Origin: Naumovozyma dairenensis CBS 421
Taxonomy: Eukaryota; Ascomycota; Saccharomycetes; Saccharomycetales; Saccharomycetaceae
Length of the DNA: 64,000 nucleotides
Direction of reading: 5' to 3'
Assembly (NCBI RefSeq): GCF_000227115.2
Contig: NC_016484.1
Location: 124,001-188,000, forward strand
The position numbers and the translations under genes were made by a program. Below the pieces are notes generated by a model. The model was not told the origin of the DNA, did no database searches, and worked only from the letters and a program-made list of their open reading frames with translations. Below, in pieces: positions 32,722 to 43,037 of the stretch; the first letter of the stretch is position 1, and every line of letters starts with the position of its first letter.

Positions 32722-33177
32722 ATGACAAATGCCACTCATCCTATAGATTACGATCTTGAAGAACCATTAACATCAAATGCTAGACCACTCACTAACGTCA
32801 CTCTAACAATTAGGCTAATCAAATCATTCCCGTATAGAAACGTCAAGAATATAATCTTACAAAATTATAATTTAGAAACAAAAACAGCTCATGATTTATT
32901 TGAAGATGTCTTAAAGCGTGTCCAAACAGAGGGTTCATTAAGGCCCTATCGTAATGTAAATTACGACACTATGAAAATCTATACTCATGCCCATAAATCC
33001 AAAACTATTAATTTGGTTATAAATTTTGATCATGATGAAGATTGGACTTTGGATGTTGAAAACGCCAATGGTAAGAAATTGTCTGAATATGATATTGAAA
33101 ATGAGACTGAAATTTCTTTATTCAACAATAAAGATTATATAGAATTCAAAGCAAATCCAATTGAAAAGTGGTTATAA
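32722..33177 (+). CDS. AIM29: AIM29/UPF0538 family protein
   Basis: A 151-residue protein of the UPF0538 family (human C2orf76), matching S. cerevisiae Aim29 (155 residues, YKR074W). Typical blocks are LTIRLIKSFPYRNVKN, KIYTHAHKSKTINLVINFDHDEDW and an acidic C-terminal part. The function is unknown; the yeast mutant affects mitochondrial inheritance. In S. cerevisiae it sits on chromosome XI next to YKR075C; here it lies between ASE1 and LPL1. That shows the interleaving of the two post-duplication tracks. Confidence 0.9.
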   Translation: MTNATHPIDYDLEEPLTSNARPLTNVTLTIRLIKSFPYRNVKNIILQNYNLETKTAHDLFEDVLKRVQTEGSLRPYRNVNYDTMKIYTHAHKSKTINLVINFDHDEDWTLDVENANGKKLSEYDIENETEISLFNNKDYIEFKANPIEKWL

Positions 33178-33661
33178 ATGGAAAATGTTTGTATAGCCTT
33201 GAATCTAAATTTGAATTTGACCTCTTTTATTTGCATTTCTCATGAAAGTTAGGACCTATTTCACTGATGAACCGAGAAAATAGTTCGAACCGTTCAGCCG
33301 CACTAGCTCCATACTTTCGTTATATAAGATTTATAAATTAATGGGTATACATTTTTTGCTTTCATTTGAAACATCAGCTCTATTCCAATACTATATATAG
33401 ACAATCGCTCTTTAGAGAAGTTTGTTTGTGATGGATTTGAAAATATGCCTAATCAGGGAAATTTTTTAAGTTATGAAGGCTGAAAGTATATCTGCACTTG
33501 CAGAACTCTACGATAGATACTTTCCATCTACTCAATAGTGAGTCGGGATATCTTCGTAACTGTACGTTCGTAGATGTACATATCAAATACCATTGGCAAC
33601 TGTTTATCAACTGTAAAGGTTCATAGGAAATAAAGACTCTTCATATGTGAGAGAAATTCGA
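33178..33661. other. Convergent 3' region between AIM29 and LPL1
   Basis: About 480 bp between two convergent stop codons. It is unremarkable AT-rich sequence with TATATA stretches; I see no gene or RNA. Confidence 0.5.
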
Positions 33662-35176
33662 TTAATGATTTAGTAAATAATTTAGTAGTTGGCCTGCAAA
33701 TTCGACGTTTGCCACACTAGTCCTTCCAGTTTTATCTAACCCACTTCTAGCTACTATACCACCATGTGCATTAATTGCCTTTATATACACTGGTATACGA
33801 ATCCATTTTACTGACGAAAGATTCTTTAGCATCATATCTCTTTTCGAATCAAATTCCAAACGATTGAAATTTTGTTCCCAACTGTCATCATTATCGCTTG
33901 TTATTTCAGAGTATTTCTCTATAAAGGAATTCCATGAACCGTTATCCTCTTCATAATCATTAATATCAGCGTCCTCAGCATTCTCAATTTCATCTTCAAA
34001 TATGGATCCATAAACATCTTGCACATAAGTCTTGAAACTATCTGTAACGCTAAAGGTGGGAGACAATGTATCTATAGAGGATCCTGAATTACCAGATATT
34101 GATATGTCAACCTCTTTTAGTAAGACGTCATTGACCTCACCACTAGCTATCATTTTCCTATATTTTGATGCGGCAATGTAACTGTAAATAGTTCCACCGA
34201 GATTCATACATAGAGCAATTGGGAATACTAAGGTCATTGCAAGAGCAATCCATATCAAAGTTAATGCACTCTTTTTCAAAGTTTTTGTCTCTTTAGCTTG
34301 TGGTGGTTTTGATGATTTATCTAATTTATACAAATCGACAATTCTTGGCAAAATCCCCGTATATTTATTACCTGGAATATCATCTTCAAAACTATATTTG
34401 ATTTGATTCCCCGTGTCAATAAATGGATCATGGTCAGTAATGAAAGCACTATAAAATGCAACAGTTCTATCATTCTTAACATTAGCAAAAACAATCCTCC
34501 ACTTAAATTTCCGTAACCCTTTCAAATATTTCCCAGAACTTAATTGAACTAAAGTATCATTACTCCCAGTTAAAAACATTTCTCTCCCAGTCTTCCCCAA
34601 TAAAGATGATCCCAACACAGTCAAAAGTGGGTCCAGTATCCATCTCAATTTATTACTCAAAGGATTATAAAATCGTACTCCCAAATGTGGAGTAGCAAAA
34701 GTGACAAACAATTGAGGAACCATTTCACCAAAGACACTCAATAACTCTTTATCCATTGGATCATCACCAAAAATGGTCCCTATAAGAAACCTCGCTACAA
34801 GGCCACCCATTGAGTACCCACACACGCTTAATTTGGTAAATTTAAATTCAGGGTGGAATTTAATAAAACTAATAATTTCAAACAAAGTTCTGTATCCAAC
34901 GACTTCGATACCGTCGAATGTCTTGAAGAGAGCATTTTCCTTCGGAGAGTAGTATATTATGGGTAAAGTATCCTGAGTATCTCTTAGTTTATGTCTTAAT
35001 GTAGCTTTCATCGATTCCATGTGCTTGTAAGAGCCCCAAAGACCATGGAGCAGGATGAAGAGATGGGCTTCCCTTGGTGATTTTTTAGTTAGGGAAGAAT
35101 TCGAAGTTTGTGCACTATTCACAGGAGACAAAGAAGTTGATGCTGTTGATGATAATAGTAATGTATCTGCTGTCAT
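33662..35176 (-). CDS. LPL1: Lipid droplet phospholipase, alpha/beta hydrolase (ROG1 family)
   Basis: A 504-residue alpha/beta hydrolase. The lipase start block FILLHGLWGS is at about 40-49. The nucleophile elbow GYSMGG is at about 120-125 (Ser122), and FATPHLGVRF is typical of the DUF676/ROG1 group. A hydrophobic pair at about 300-345 (LTLIWIALAMTLVFPIALC) would anchor it to the membrane or lipid droplet. Lpl1 (YOR059C, 450 residues) cleaves phospholipids on lipid droplets. Neighbour SLD7 matches YOR060C. The extra length is mainly the Ser-rich head and an acidic insert near residue 390. Confidence 0.9.
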   Translation of the reverse strand: MTADTLLLSSTASTSLSPVNSAQTSNSSLTKKSPREAHLFILLHGLWGSYKHMESMKATLRHKLRDTQDTLPIIYYSPKENALFKTFDGIEVVGYRTLFEIISFIKFHPEFKFTKLSVCGYSMGGLVARFLIGTIFGDDPMDKELLSVFGEMVPQLFVTFATPHLGVRFYNPLSNKLRWILDPLLTVLGSSLLGKTGREMFLTGSNDTLVQLSSGKYLKGLRKFKWRIVFANVKNDRTVAFYSAFITDHDPFIDTGNQIKYSFEDDIPGNKYTGILPRIVDLYKLDKSSKPPQAKETKTLKKSALTLIWIALAMTLVFPIALCMNLGGTIYSYIAASKYRKMIASGEVNDVLLKEVDISISGNSGSSIDTLSPTFSVTDSFKTYVQDVYGSIFEDEIENAEDADINDYEEDNGSWNSFIEKYSEITSDNDDSWEQNFNRLEFDSKRDMMLKNLSSVKWIRIPVYIKAINAHGGIVARSGLDKTGRTSVANVEFAGQLLNYLLNH

Positions 35177-35593
35177 ACTGGGCAGGAAATATTATGAGGT
35201 GGTTGATGGTTGATTATGTCTCTATTCTTGTTCAAAAAATTGCTTTCTTGATCTACTTCAGATGTAGTAGTAATAGTGTGTTCGTTCCATTTCGGTTTTT
35301 ATATCATTGTTTCCCTTCAAAAGTCCGTGGAGATTATAATGACTTACAGGTCCCGCGGCAACCACGCCTAATCTATTCCACGGAATAAATACAATGATAC
35401 TTACCGATTTCTTAGGGCTATTATATATGGTCTTATGTAATGTCTACAATGTTTTTTCAGCTAAATCATGTAAAGATACAGAAGGTGTATATCAATATAC
35501 TGGAAAGGCTATTTGGTCGCTTGATAGATAGAGCTGATCTATATATAACTTTCGCTTTGGGTTAAGATTTTGTAAATAATTTTAATAAAGTTT
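35177..35593. promoter_or_regulatory. LPL1 upstream region
   Basis: About 415 bp between the LPL1 start and the SLD7 stop, both genes on the minus strand. It contains a GC-richer patch (cccgcggcaacc, about 35352-35363) that may be a promoter element. No gene is seen. Confidence 0.4.
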
Positions 35594-36355
35594 CTACAGT
35601 TTCTTGCAATTCTTCGAATGGGACCAATTGTTTTTTATTGGAGAATCAGATGAAATATCATTCAATATATTGCGCCGTATTTGATCTCTATGAGCAAACT
35701 CTGCAGCATCAAAAGTCATCTTATATAATCTGTGGAATCCAGAATTAGTATTAGGTATTCCTCGTAATCTTAGCCCACTAAGAATCAATTTAGTCAAAAT
35801 TTCATTGAATTGAACTTTACGTTTAATTGATTCAGTGTTTCTTTGCAATCGATTACGGTTCTCTTGTGATTTTAAAATTCTTGAATGATTTTTGCTGTTG
35901 CCTCCTCTGTTGCATGTGTCGGTATTATTAGAAAGATCTTGCTTAATTTGAACATCAAATTTGTTCTTTAATGTATAATCGATAGAAAACCAACAAATTG
36001 TATTGGCATTTCTATAAAACACAATGAATTCCTGAGACGGTACGTCACTAATAATTTCAATGACTATACCTCTATGTTTATATTTCAATTTAGAACTAAA
36101 ATACGACAATGTAGTAGCACTTCTAGTAAAGCAAACATTCTCCTGAGCATCATCGCGGATCCAGAATGGCAATTTAGAAAGATCAACGTATTGAATGAAA
36201 TTTCCATTCAGTTCAAGTACTTTATTTTTTTGAGGAAGCGCACTTCTGTTATCATGAAACTCATTATCTTCTATCCACAATTGGACATCTCTCAACTTCA
36301 ACTCAGTATGCCTTTCACCCAATCCTATCTTTAGGATTTTCAATTTCTTCAACAT
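35594..36355 (-). CDS. SLD7: Replication initiation protein Sld7
   Basis: A 253-residue protein when started at the ATG at 36353-36355, close to S. cerevisiae Sld7 (257). The frame is open for 46 more codons upstream, but that part is hydrophobic and not like Sld7. Conserved blocks are LKLRDVQLW near residue 20 and FIQYVDLSKLPFWIRDD near 50-66, then YFSSKLKYKHRGIVIEI. Sld7 binds Sld3 and helps Cdc45 load at origins. It is next to LPL1, as YOR060C is next to YOR059C. In S. cerevisiae the other neighbour is CKA2; here it is a tRNA and then RAT1, marking the inversion junction. Confidence 0.85.
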   Translation of the reverse strand: MLKKLKILKIGLGERHTELKLRDVQLWIEDNEFHDNRSALPQKNKVLELNGNFIQYVDLSKLPFWIRDDAQENVCFTRSATTLSYFSSKLKYKHRGIVIEIISDVPSQEFIVFYRNANTICWFSIDYTLKNKFDVQIKQDLSNNTDTCNRGGNSKNHSRILKSQENRNRLQRNTESIKRKVQFNEILTKLILSGLRLRGIPNTNSGFHRLYKMTFDAAEFAHRDQIRRNILNDISSDSPIKNNWSHSKNCKKL

Positions 36356-36588
36356 AGAAGGATAGACCTTTCTATAATCAATAAAACCAGCCTCAATCAA
36401 ATAATATACAATACAGCAGTCATTTATCTGCGAAATTGCAGTAGTCATAAGGCAAGTCGCTTGAATTGTCAACCAGTTTGAAATGACATCCATGACCAGC
36501 TCTTGAAAACGTATTCCATCATCTTCATCACACGGTCATCATTGTTGGACCTGTATGGCTAAAGGCAAACATTTTATCAAGAAATAAG

Positions 36589-36660
36589 ACTTGCGTGGCG
36601 TAATGGCAACGCGTCTGACTTCTAATCAGAAGATTCTGGGTTCGACCCCCAGCGTGAGTG
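36589..36660 (+). tRNA. tRNA-Arg(TCT)
   Basis: A 72-nt intronless tRNA. Acceptor strands ACTTGCG and CGTGAGT pair with two G-T wobbles, the anticodon arm is CTGACTTCTAATCAG and the B box is GGTTCGACCCC. The discriminator base is G. A T-run (36665-36670) follows as the Pol III terminator. The gene sits beside the right inversion junction. Confidence 0.96.
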
Positions 36661-38224
36661 CTTTCTTTTTACCCCTTCTTTTTATATCTGTAAAGTCCTT
36701 ACTAATTGTCACGATTTTGTGATATATTACCTCACCACGATCTATAGGCCGCATTCTTATTTAACAGCCGAGTATAACTCAACTTACCCTGCACCTTGAT
36801 TCTTTATAAAAAATTTATAGACGTCTATGATATTAACTCTTTTACGTCTGTTATGACCAGTTTGGGTGAAGTTGTGTCCTTATTATCTTGACTACCTTGA
36901 TAATNNNNNNNNNNNNNNNNNNNNNNNNNNNNNNNNNNNNNNNNNNNNNNNNNNNNNNNNNNNNNNNNNNNNNNNNNNNNNNNNNNNNNNNNNNNNNNNN
37001 NNNNNNNNNNNNNNNNNNNNNNNNNNNNNNNNNNNNNNNNNNNNNNNNNNNNNNNNNNNNNNNNNNNNNNNNNNNNNNNNNNNNNNNNNNNNNNNNNNNN
37101 NNNNNNNNNNNNNNNNNNNNNNNNNNNNNNNNNNNNNNNNNNNNNNNNNNNNNNNNNNNNNNNNNNNNNNNNNNNNNNNNNNNNNNNNNNNNNNNNNNNN
37201 NNNNNNNNNNNNNNNNNNNNNNNNNNNNNNNNNNNNNNNNNNNNNNNNNNNNNNNNNNNNNNNNNNNNNNNNNNNNNNNNNNNNNNNNNNNNNNNNNNNN
37301 AGTATGTTTATCGATGAGTATGCCTATCGATGAGTATGTTCCTTTCGGTGATGATATTCTCTTCTTTCTATAATCTAGGTTCCTAGGGATCTAGTTGTAT
37401 GTTTTCTTTTCTTTTCTTCTATAAATGCGTATCAAGATAACTTCAGATTCAAATTTCCCATTTCAATGTCTCTATATATATATATATATGGTATTCGCTG
37501 AAACTCATCGAACCCATTCAGAAAGCGATGCCATGGAAATTTTCGCTCTTAAAATATACACAGTTTTTCACTTCGTTGGTCACCTTCGGGGAACGCGACA
37601 CGGAAAAGGCCCAAATGGCCTAGAACGTGACAACTAAGAAATAGTTAGGGTGACACAAAGTGTTCTAACTCTACCCCAAAACTATACCGCATAAACTAAA
37701 AACATTCCACAGTTATTGGGGAGAGATGTAAAGTTCTATATAAAGCGTTGTTGTATTTGTGGATTCGAAAGCAAAATTATCTCATTTCCATGTTTTTTTA
37801 ATCCAAAACTTCCTTCTTTTCTTTATTGTCTTTCAATACTTCCATATGTTAGTGGATAACTTAACATCCTCAAAACGTGATTATTATTGACCCAAACTTT
37901 TTGCTTTTTTCACGTTCTGAGAATGTACTGAAGTTTTATGGAAATAATCTATTTGAACCATTTTTCAACTATTGTCTGTGACACAATTATTAAATGTGAA
38001 TTAGATGTATAGAGGATTTCGATATATGCTAACAGTATTGGTAAACTACTCATATCTCCCAATTATAAAGTCACATAAACTAATATAATTGGGAAGTATG
38101 ACAAATAAAATCTATAATTATGCATAGTGATAGGTATGGTTAACATATTTTATTTTATATTTCAACCAAAGAAATTCGGACTTCAAAAGAAGGAGAGACA
38201 ATTTCTAAAGAGACACCACGGTTT
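36661..38224. other. Right inversion junction with assembly gap and minisatellite edge
   Basis: About 1.56 kb without a recognised gene. An assembly gap of 396 Ns spans 36905-37300. Right of the gap, two and a half copies of a 16-bp repeat (GTATGTTTATCGATGA-type) remain at 37302-37341, suggesting the gap is a collapsed minisatellite. TATATA stretches lie at 37471-37486. Reading frames across the Ns are artefacts. Confidence 0.55.
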
Positions 38225-38745
38225 TGATACCTATATATATAGGTCGTCGAATTCTTTAAATCCAAAAATATCAAAGAAATAAAAGCACATATATCTAAAA
38301 CCACCGTAGTGGTTTTTTACGTGGGAGTAAGTATACACAGTCTGTTTTAGATCTAGTAGAAAAAAAGAGGAAATCCAGGAAGCTAAGAATTCCTGCACAA
38401 GTTGCGATGACCAGTGCTATACATACGCTGTTCCCAGAGCCATGTTTTCAGTACAGAGTGAAAGCCCAGTAGAAAGCAAAGCCACTGAAAAGTATGGCCA
38501 AAATTGAAACTAGCAGCGTCACAAAACATGGATTCTTTTTTACCGTTACTTTTCTCACTCCTTTGTGTACCTTTCGGTCGTCGAGAGTAATTATTTTTGG
38601 TAACCTGAAATCGTAACCCTCATACCATGCCGTTTTTTTAGCCTTTTTCTCCCCCTTCTTGTGAACCCCCCATTTCTTGTTCCGGAGTAGTATCTTCTTT
38701 GTCAGGATTCAAACTTTTCATTTCAACGGTTGATGGTGTAGTGGA
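38225..38745 (-). pseudogene. Decayed paralogue of the membrane protein at 8570-9109
   Basis: Read from about 38745 down the minus strand, the frames align block by block with the 179-residue protein at 8.6 kb. PSTVEM corresponds to PLTVEM, WYEGYDFRLPKI to WYKGYNFRLPKI, HKGVRKVTVKKNP to HKGVRKVVVKKNP and FVTLLVSILAILFS to FVMLLISIVALFFS. The start codon is ATT, there is an in-frame stop after the first hydrophobic segment, and frame changes occur near 38640 and in an A-run near 38318. It abuts the copia fragment at about 38741. Confidence 0.75.
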
Positions 38746-38945
38746 ATTGTAAGCATTCACTAGAATAAACCATCGAGCTACTAAGGCTGGAATACTACCA
38801 ATAACAATGAAAGGAAATATCTATAACACTCTAATGGTATATGTACCCAATATGGATGAAACTATTCTGTCGAAATTCATTTTAAAACAGCAGAACATAT
38901 TGGTGGATAACCTAATACCGAATCTGCCGTTGGTTTTCGAATAAC
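38741..38945 (+). mobile_element. Ty1/copia-type fragment, inverted relative to the relic at 9.2-11 kb
   Basis: About 200 bp closely matching the reverse complement of roughly 9310-9490, with a handful of differences. It encodes the same post-protease block (GNIYNTLMVYVPNM). The match starts abruptly at the edge of the membrane-protein pseudogene. Further right, 39216-39244 resembles an LTR end (catctaacaaca), which would fit a 3' LTR in plus orientation. Confidence 0.75.
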
Positions 38946-39932
38946 ATCAATTTGATTATATTGTTTAGAGCAGATAAACCGACTAATGAATATATCCAGC
39001 CAGTTAAAAAAATTGTGTTTAATCTTCTCTGATTTCTTTATAGGTGAGAGTAATATAAAATCATGTAAAATGTATATGAAAGAAAAGTCCTCGCTTATAT
39101 ACTTGTAAAATTTAACAGCACATCACATCACGTTGTGTATACGGCATGATTTAATATTCATATTAAATTGCAATAACATATAACTGGACAAATTAAATGA
39201 TAATGCTGGACTAGTAATAAGAAGTAGAATTACATCTAACAACATATTTTTCGATAATCTTTTGTTTATTCCCCCCTAAAAATATATTTATTAGGAAAAG
39301 TAATCATTTTTATTTGGGAAATATAAATTTTCGGTACGAGAAATAAACAGTAAATCAACTGAAAAAAAGTCTTCTATTTATTTGACCCAATAATACCACA
39401 TTGGTAACGAAAACCCACAATTCAATTTAGAACTCTATAAAAAACTTAATCCCATCTTAGAACAAAGCCAATCGTTGTTTAATATGAAAATAATAAGACT
39501 ATTTAAAATAGTTGTAATTTCCACAACAGTACGTAGTGGCTTCCCCTTTAATTAATATATAATTTTAAATACACGAGTAGTTTATGAAGAGAGGGGTGCT
39601 GGATTAATTAAGATTGGCTCTCAAGATAATATTTTTTCAAAATACAGCTTTCACAAGTTTCGGAATTCTCTAGAAGATGATCCTTTCTGTATTTGAATTT
39701 ATTCATTTCCATTGACATTAAATTAGGTTTATATCTAAATTTTAATTATCGCTCATTACGAATTTGAAAAATTTTAAGCGCCTATTATGGATCTCATCTA
39801 TAAAACACATAGGGTATACAGTTCTCATCAGAATATGATGATCAGGATAAGACAGATAATTAAAATATTCCAAGCTGTAAAAGGCAAGAAACCAATTTCG
39901 GTACCTATAAAAGACGTTGAAACAACAACAAC
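38946..39932. promoter_or_regulatory. RAT1 upstream region; possible LTR remnant
   Basis: About 990 bp. The left third may be an LTR remnant ending near 39244; the remainder is AT-rich and contains the RAT1 promoter. The ORFs that overlap the RAT1 start are shadows. Confidence 0.4.
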
Positions 39933-42900
39933 ATGGGTGTTCCATCTTTTTTCAGATGGTTATCAAGGAAGTATCCAAAAATTATCTCACCAGTTCTTGA
40001 AGAACAACCCCAAATTGTGGATAATGTCAAATTGCCACTTGATTACTCATTACCAAATCCAAATGGTGAACTAGATAATTTATATCTAGATATGAATGGT
40101 ATCGTCCATCCATGTTCTCACCCAGAGAACAAACCACCTCCAGAAACTGAAGACGAGATGCTTTTAGCCGTGTTTGAATATACCAATCGTGTTTTAAATA
40201 TGGCAAGACCAAGGAAAGTCTTGGTAATGGCAGTCGATGGTGTTGCACCACGTGCCAAAATGAATCAACAACGTGCTCGTAGATTTAGAAGTGCTAGAGA
40301 TGCTCAAATTGAAAATGAAGCTCGTGAAGAAATTCTACGTCAGAAGGAGGAAATTGGTGAAATGATTGATGATGCTGTTAAGAATAAGAAAACATGGGAT
40401 TCGAATGCTATTACACCGGGAACACCATTTATGGATAAATTAGCAGCAGCTTTGAGATATTGGACTGCTTTCAAATTGGCCACTGATCCAGGTTGGAAAA
40501 GTTTACAAGTTATAATCAGTGATGCTACTGTACCAGGTGAGGGTGAACATAAAATTATGAATTTCATTAGATCTCAAAGAGCTGATCCTGAATATAATCC
40601 AAATACAACCCATTGTATTTATGGTCTAGATGCAGACTTGATCTTTTTAGGATTGGCCACTCATGAACCACATTTCAAAATCTTAAGAGAAGATGTATTT
40701 GCGCAAGATAATAGAAGGCGAGGCAACACCTTAGCAGATAGTATTAATATGTCTGAAGAGGAGAAAAGATTAATCCAAGAACAAGACGCTCAAAAACCAT
40801 TTTTATGGCTACATATTAGTACCTTAAGGGATTATTTAAGTGCAGAATTATGGATTCCAAGGTTACCATTCCCATTTGATTTGGAAAGGGCTATCGATGA
40901 TTGGGTTTTCATGTGTTTTTTCTGTGGTAATGATTTTTTACCTCATTTACCTTGTTTAGACGTTCGAGAAAATAGTATTGATATTCTTTTAGACATTTGG
41001 AAAGTTGTCCTACCGAATTTGAAGACTTATATGACATGCGATGGTGAATTGAATTTAGAGTCAGTTGAGATGCTTTTGAAACAACTAGGTTCTCGTGAGA
41101 GTGATATTTTTAAGACCAGACACATTCAAGAAATCAGGAAACAAGAAAGTATTCAAAGAAGGAAATTACAAAGACAAAATGGAAATAACAATTTTGCAAC
41201 TGGTCAAGAACAATTACAAATGCATGATACTTCTGGTAACCTAGCAAAGGGTTCTTGGAACTTGACAACAAGTGATATGGTAAGGTTAAAAAAGGAGTTG
41301 ATGTTAGCTAACGAGGGTGATCCTGAAGCAATACGCGATAATAAAAGACTGAAAGTAGCAAAAATAGATGAATTGACTAAGAATATTAGTAATGAAGAGA
41401 TGGACAAAGTTGTTGATTTGGCCAACAAATCAAACTTCACTGCCGCTGAGATAATGAAAAAGAAATTACAAGCTAGGAAGCATAAATTGGAAGAAGATGA
41501 GAAGAAAGAAAAAGAAGAGGGAGCTGAAGCTGAAGCTGAAGAAGAGAGATCAAAAAAAAAATTGAAAACAGAAGAAGATAATTTGAATGAAGAAATTTCA
41601 AACGAAGTTGAAGCAGAAAACGAAGATGAAGAAAGCAGTGTTAGCGGAACAGCAACTCCATCTGCAGTTGTAGTTTCAAATGGCCCAATTAAAAGTGGTG
41701 TTATTGATACTGATGAGGCTGTTAGGCTCTTTGAGCCTGGTTATAGAGAACGTTATTATAAAGCTAAATGTTATGTCTCTGACGAAGATATTGAATCTTT
41801 AAGAAAGGGGATGGTGAAATCGTATATTGAAGGTGTTTCTTGGGTGTTGTTATATTATTATCAAGGTTGTGCTTCATGGAACTGGTATTATCCATACCAT
41901 TATGCACCATTTGCTCAAGATTTCTTTGGAATAACTGATATGGATGTTAAATTTGAATTAGGTGAACCCTTTTTACCATTTGAACAACTGATGAGTGTTT
42001 TACCAGCAGCTTCTGGTCATACTTTGCCAAGTATATTCCGTCCACTAATGAGTGAACCTGATTCCCCGATTATTGATTTCTACCCTGCTGAGTTCCCAAT
42101 TGATATGAACGGGAAAAAGATGTCATGGCAAGGTATCAGTTTGTTACCATTTATTGATGAGAAACGATTATTGAAAACTGTTCGTGAACAATACCCCAAA
42201 TTAACTGATTATGAAAAATCTAGGAATGTTCGTAAGGAAGCTGTATTATTAATCAGCAACAAGAACGCTAATTATGAGAAATTTACAAAAAAACTATATA
42301 AATCTGTCGATGGCAAGATAGAAACTGCTGAATTATTATTCCATCATTTCAAGAGTGGTCTAAGTGGTATTGTCTGTACTGATAGTGAAGGTTTTACTTT
42401 GGGTTCAAAAATATTATGTCCAGTTCAAGGTGGATCACTGCCCGATCTTTCTACAAATTCACTACTGAAAATGACCTATAAGCTGTTGCCATTACCTTCA
42501 AGGAATAAATCAGTTATATTAAATGGTTATATTCCTCCTGAACGTGTGTTAAACCAATATGATCTTGATTCTGTGATGTACAAATACAACAATAACCCAC
42601 GTAATAATCGTTGGAATTTTGGAGATGATATGAAACAAAATAAAATCCCAGTAGGACCAAGTGGTACTACCCAATATAAACCAAGAGTCGGCGGATTCAG
42701 AGCTTTCTTCTTCTTTGGCCAACAGCAACAACAGCAACAGCAATATCATCAACAACAACAGAACGTTAACATCACGTCTGGTAACACACAGTATACAAAT
42801 GGTACTCGATATCAATCTAATAACAATTATAATAATCGTGGAAGGTATAATAATAATAATACCGGTCGTGGCGGTAATTATAGAAATAATAGTACAAATG

Positions 42901-43037
42901 GTCGTATGAATGACCAAGATGGTAGAGGAGGTAGTTTCAGAGGTGGTAACAATGGTAATAGATATAATAACAGGAATTATAGCGGTAATCAAAGAGGTAA
43001 CTCAAGTCGCTATCAAGGTGGTCCGCCCCGTCGTTAG
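39933..43037 (+). CDS. RAT1: Nuclear 5'-3' exoribonuclease 2
   Basis: A 1034-residue XRN-family nuclease (S. cerevisiae Rat1 is 1006). It starts MGVPSFFRWLSRKYP, the family N-terminus. Conserved blocks include LYLDMNGIVHPCSHPE and the acidic metal site region IYGLDADLIFLGLA, followed by FCGNDFLPHLPCLDVRE. An acidic Glu/Lys-rich insert lies at about 505-575 and a Gln/Asn/Gly/Arg-rich tail from about 925. Rat1 with Rai1 drives transcription termination and rRNA/snoRNA 5' trimming. In S. cerevisiae its neighbour is RSB1; here the inverted block separates the two by 27 kb. Confidence 0.96.
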   Translation: MGVPSFFRWLSRKYPKIISPVLEEQPQIVDNVKLPLDYSLPNPNGELDNLYLDMNGIVHPCSHPENKPPPETEDEMLLAVFEYTNRVLNMARPRKVLVMAVDGVAPRAKMNQQRARRFRSARDAQIENEAREEILRQKEEIGEMIDDAVKNKKTWDSNAITPGTPFMDKLAAALRYWTAFKLATDPGWKSLQVIISDATVPGEGEHKIMNFIRSQRADPEYNPNTTHCIYGLDADLIFLGLATHEPHFKILREDVFAQDNRRRGNTLADSINMSEEEKRLIQEQDAQKPFLWLHISTLRDYLSAELWIPRLPFPFDLERAIDDWVFMCFFCGNDFLPHLPCLDVRENSIDILLDIWKVVLPNLKTYMTCDGELNLESVEMLLKQLGSRESDIFKTRHIQEIRKQESIQRRKLQRQNGNNNFATGQEQLQMHDTSGNLAKGSWNLTTSDMVRLKKELMLANEGDPEAIRDNKRLKVAKIDELTKNISNEEMDKVVDLANKSNFTAAEIMKKKLQARKHKLEEDEKKEKEEGAEAEAEEERSKKKLKTEEDNLNEEISNEVEAENEDEESSVSGTATPSAVVVSNGPIKSGVIDTDEAVRLFEPGYRERYYKAKCYVSDEDIESLRKGMVKSYIEGVSWVLLYYYQGCASWNWYYPYHYAPFAQDFFGITDMDVKFELGEPFLPFEQLMSVLPAASGHTLPSIFRPLMSEPDSPIIDFYPAEFPIDMNGKKMSWQGISLLPFIDEKRLLKTVREQYPKLTDYEKSRNVRKEAVLLISNKNANYEKFTKKLYKSVDGKIETAELLFHHFKSGLSGIVCTDSEGFTLGSKILCPVQGGSLPDLSTNSLLKMTYKLLPLPSRNKSVILNGYIPPERVLNQYDLDSVMYKYNNNPRNNRWNFGDDMKQNKIPVGPSGTTQYKPRVGGFRAFFFFGQQQQQQQQYHQQQQNVNITSGNTQYTNGTRYQSNNNYNNRGRYNNNNTGRGGNYRNNSTNGRMNDQDGRGGSFRGGNNGNRYNNRNYSGNQRGNSSRYQGGPPRR

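Noticed and set aside
35594..36493. N-terminally extended SLD7 start at 36493
   Set aside because: The 46 extra residues are hydrophobic and unlike Sld7; the inner ATG gives the family length.
36866..37373. Long plus-strand frames across the N gap
   Set aside because: They consist almost entirely of undetermined bases.
36700..39900. Centromere-like element in the gene-poor right junction
   Set aside because: I found no convincing CDEI/CDEIII pair around an AT-rich core, and the repeats and pseudogene explain the region better.
42549..42992. Minus-strand 147-codon frame inside the RAT1 3' end
   Set aside because: It is the antisense shadow of the Asn/Gly-rich RAT1 tail.
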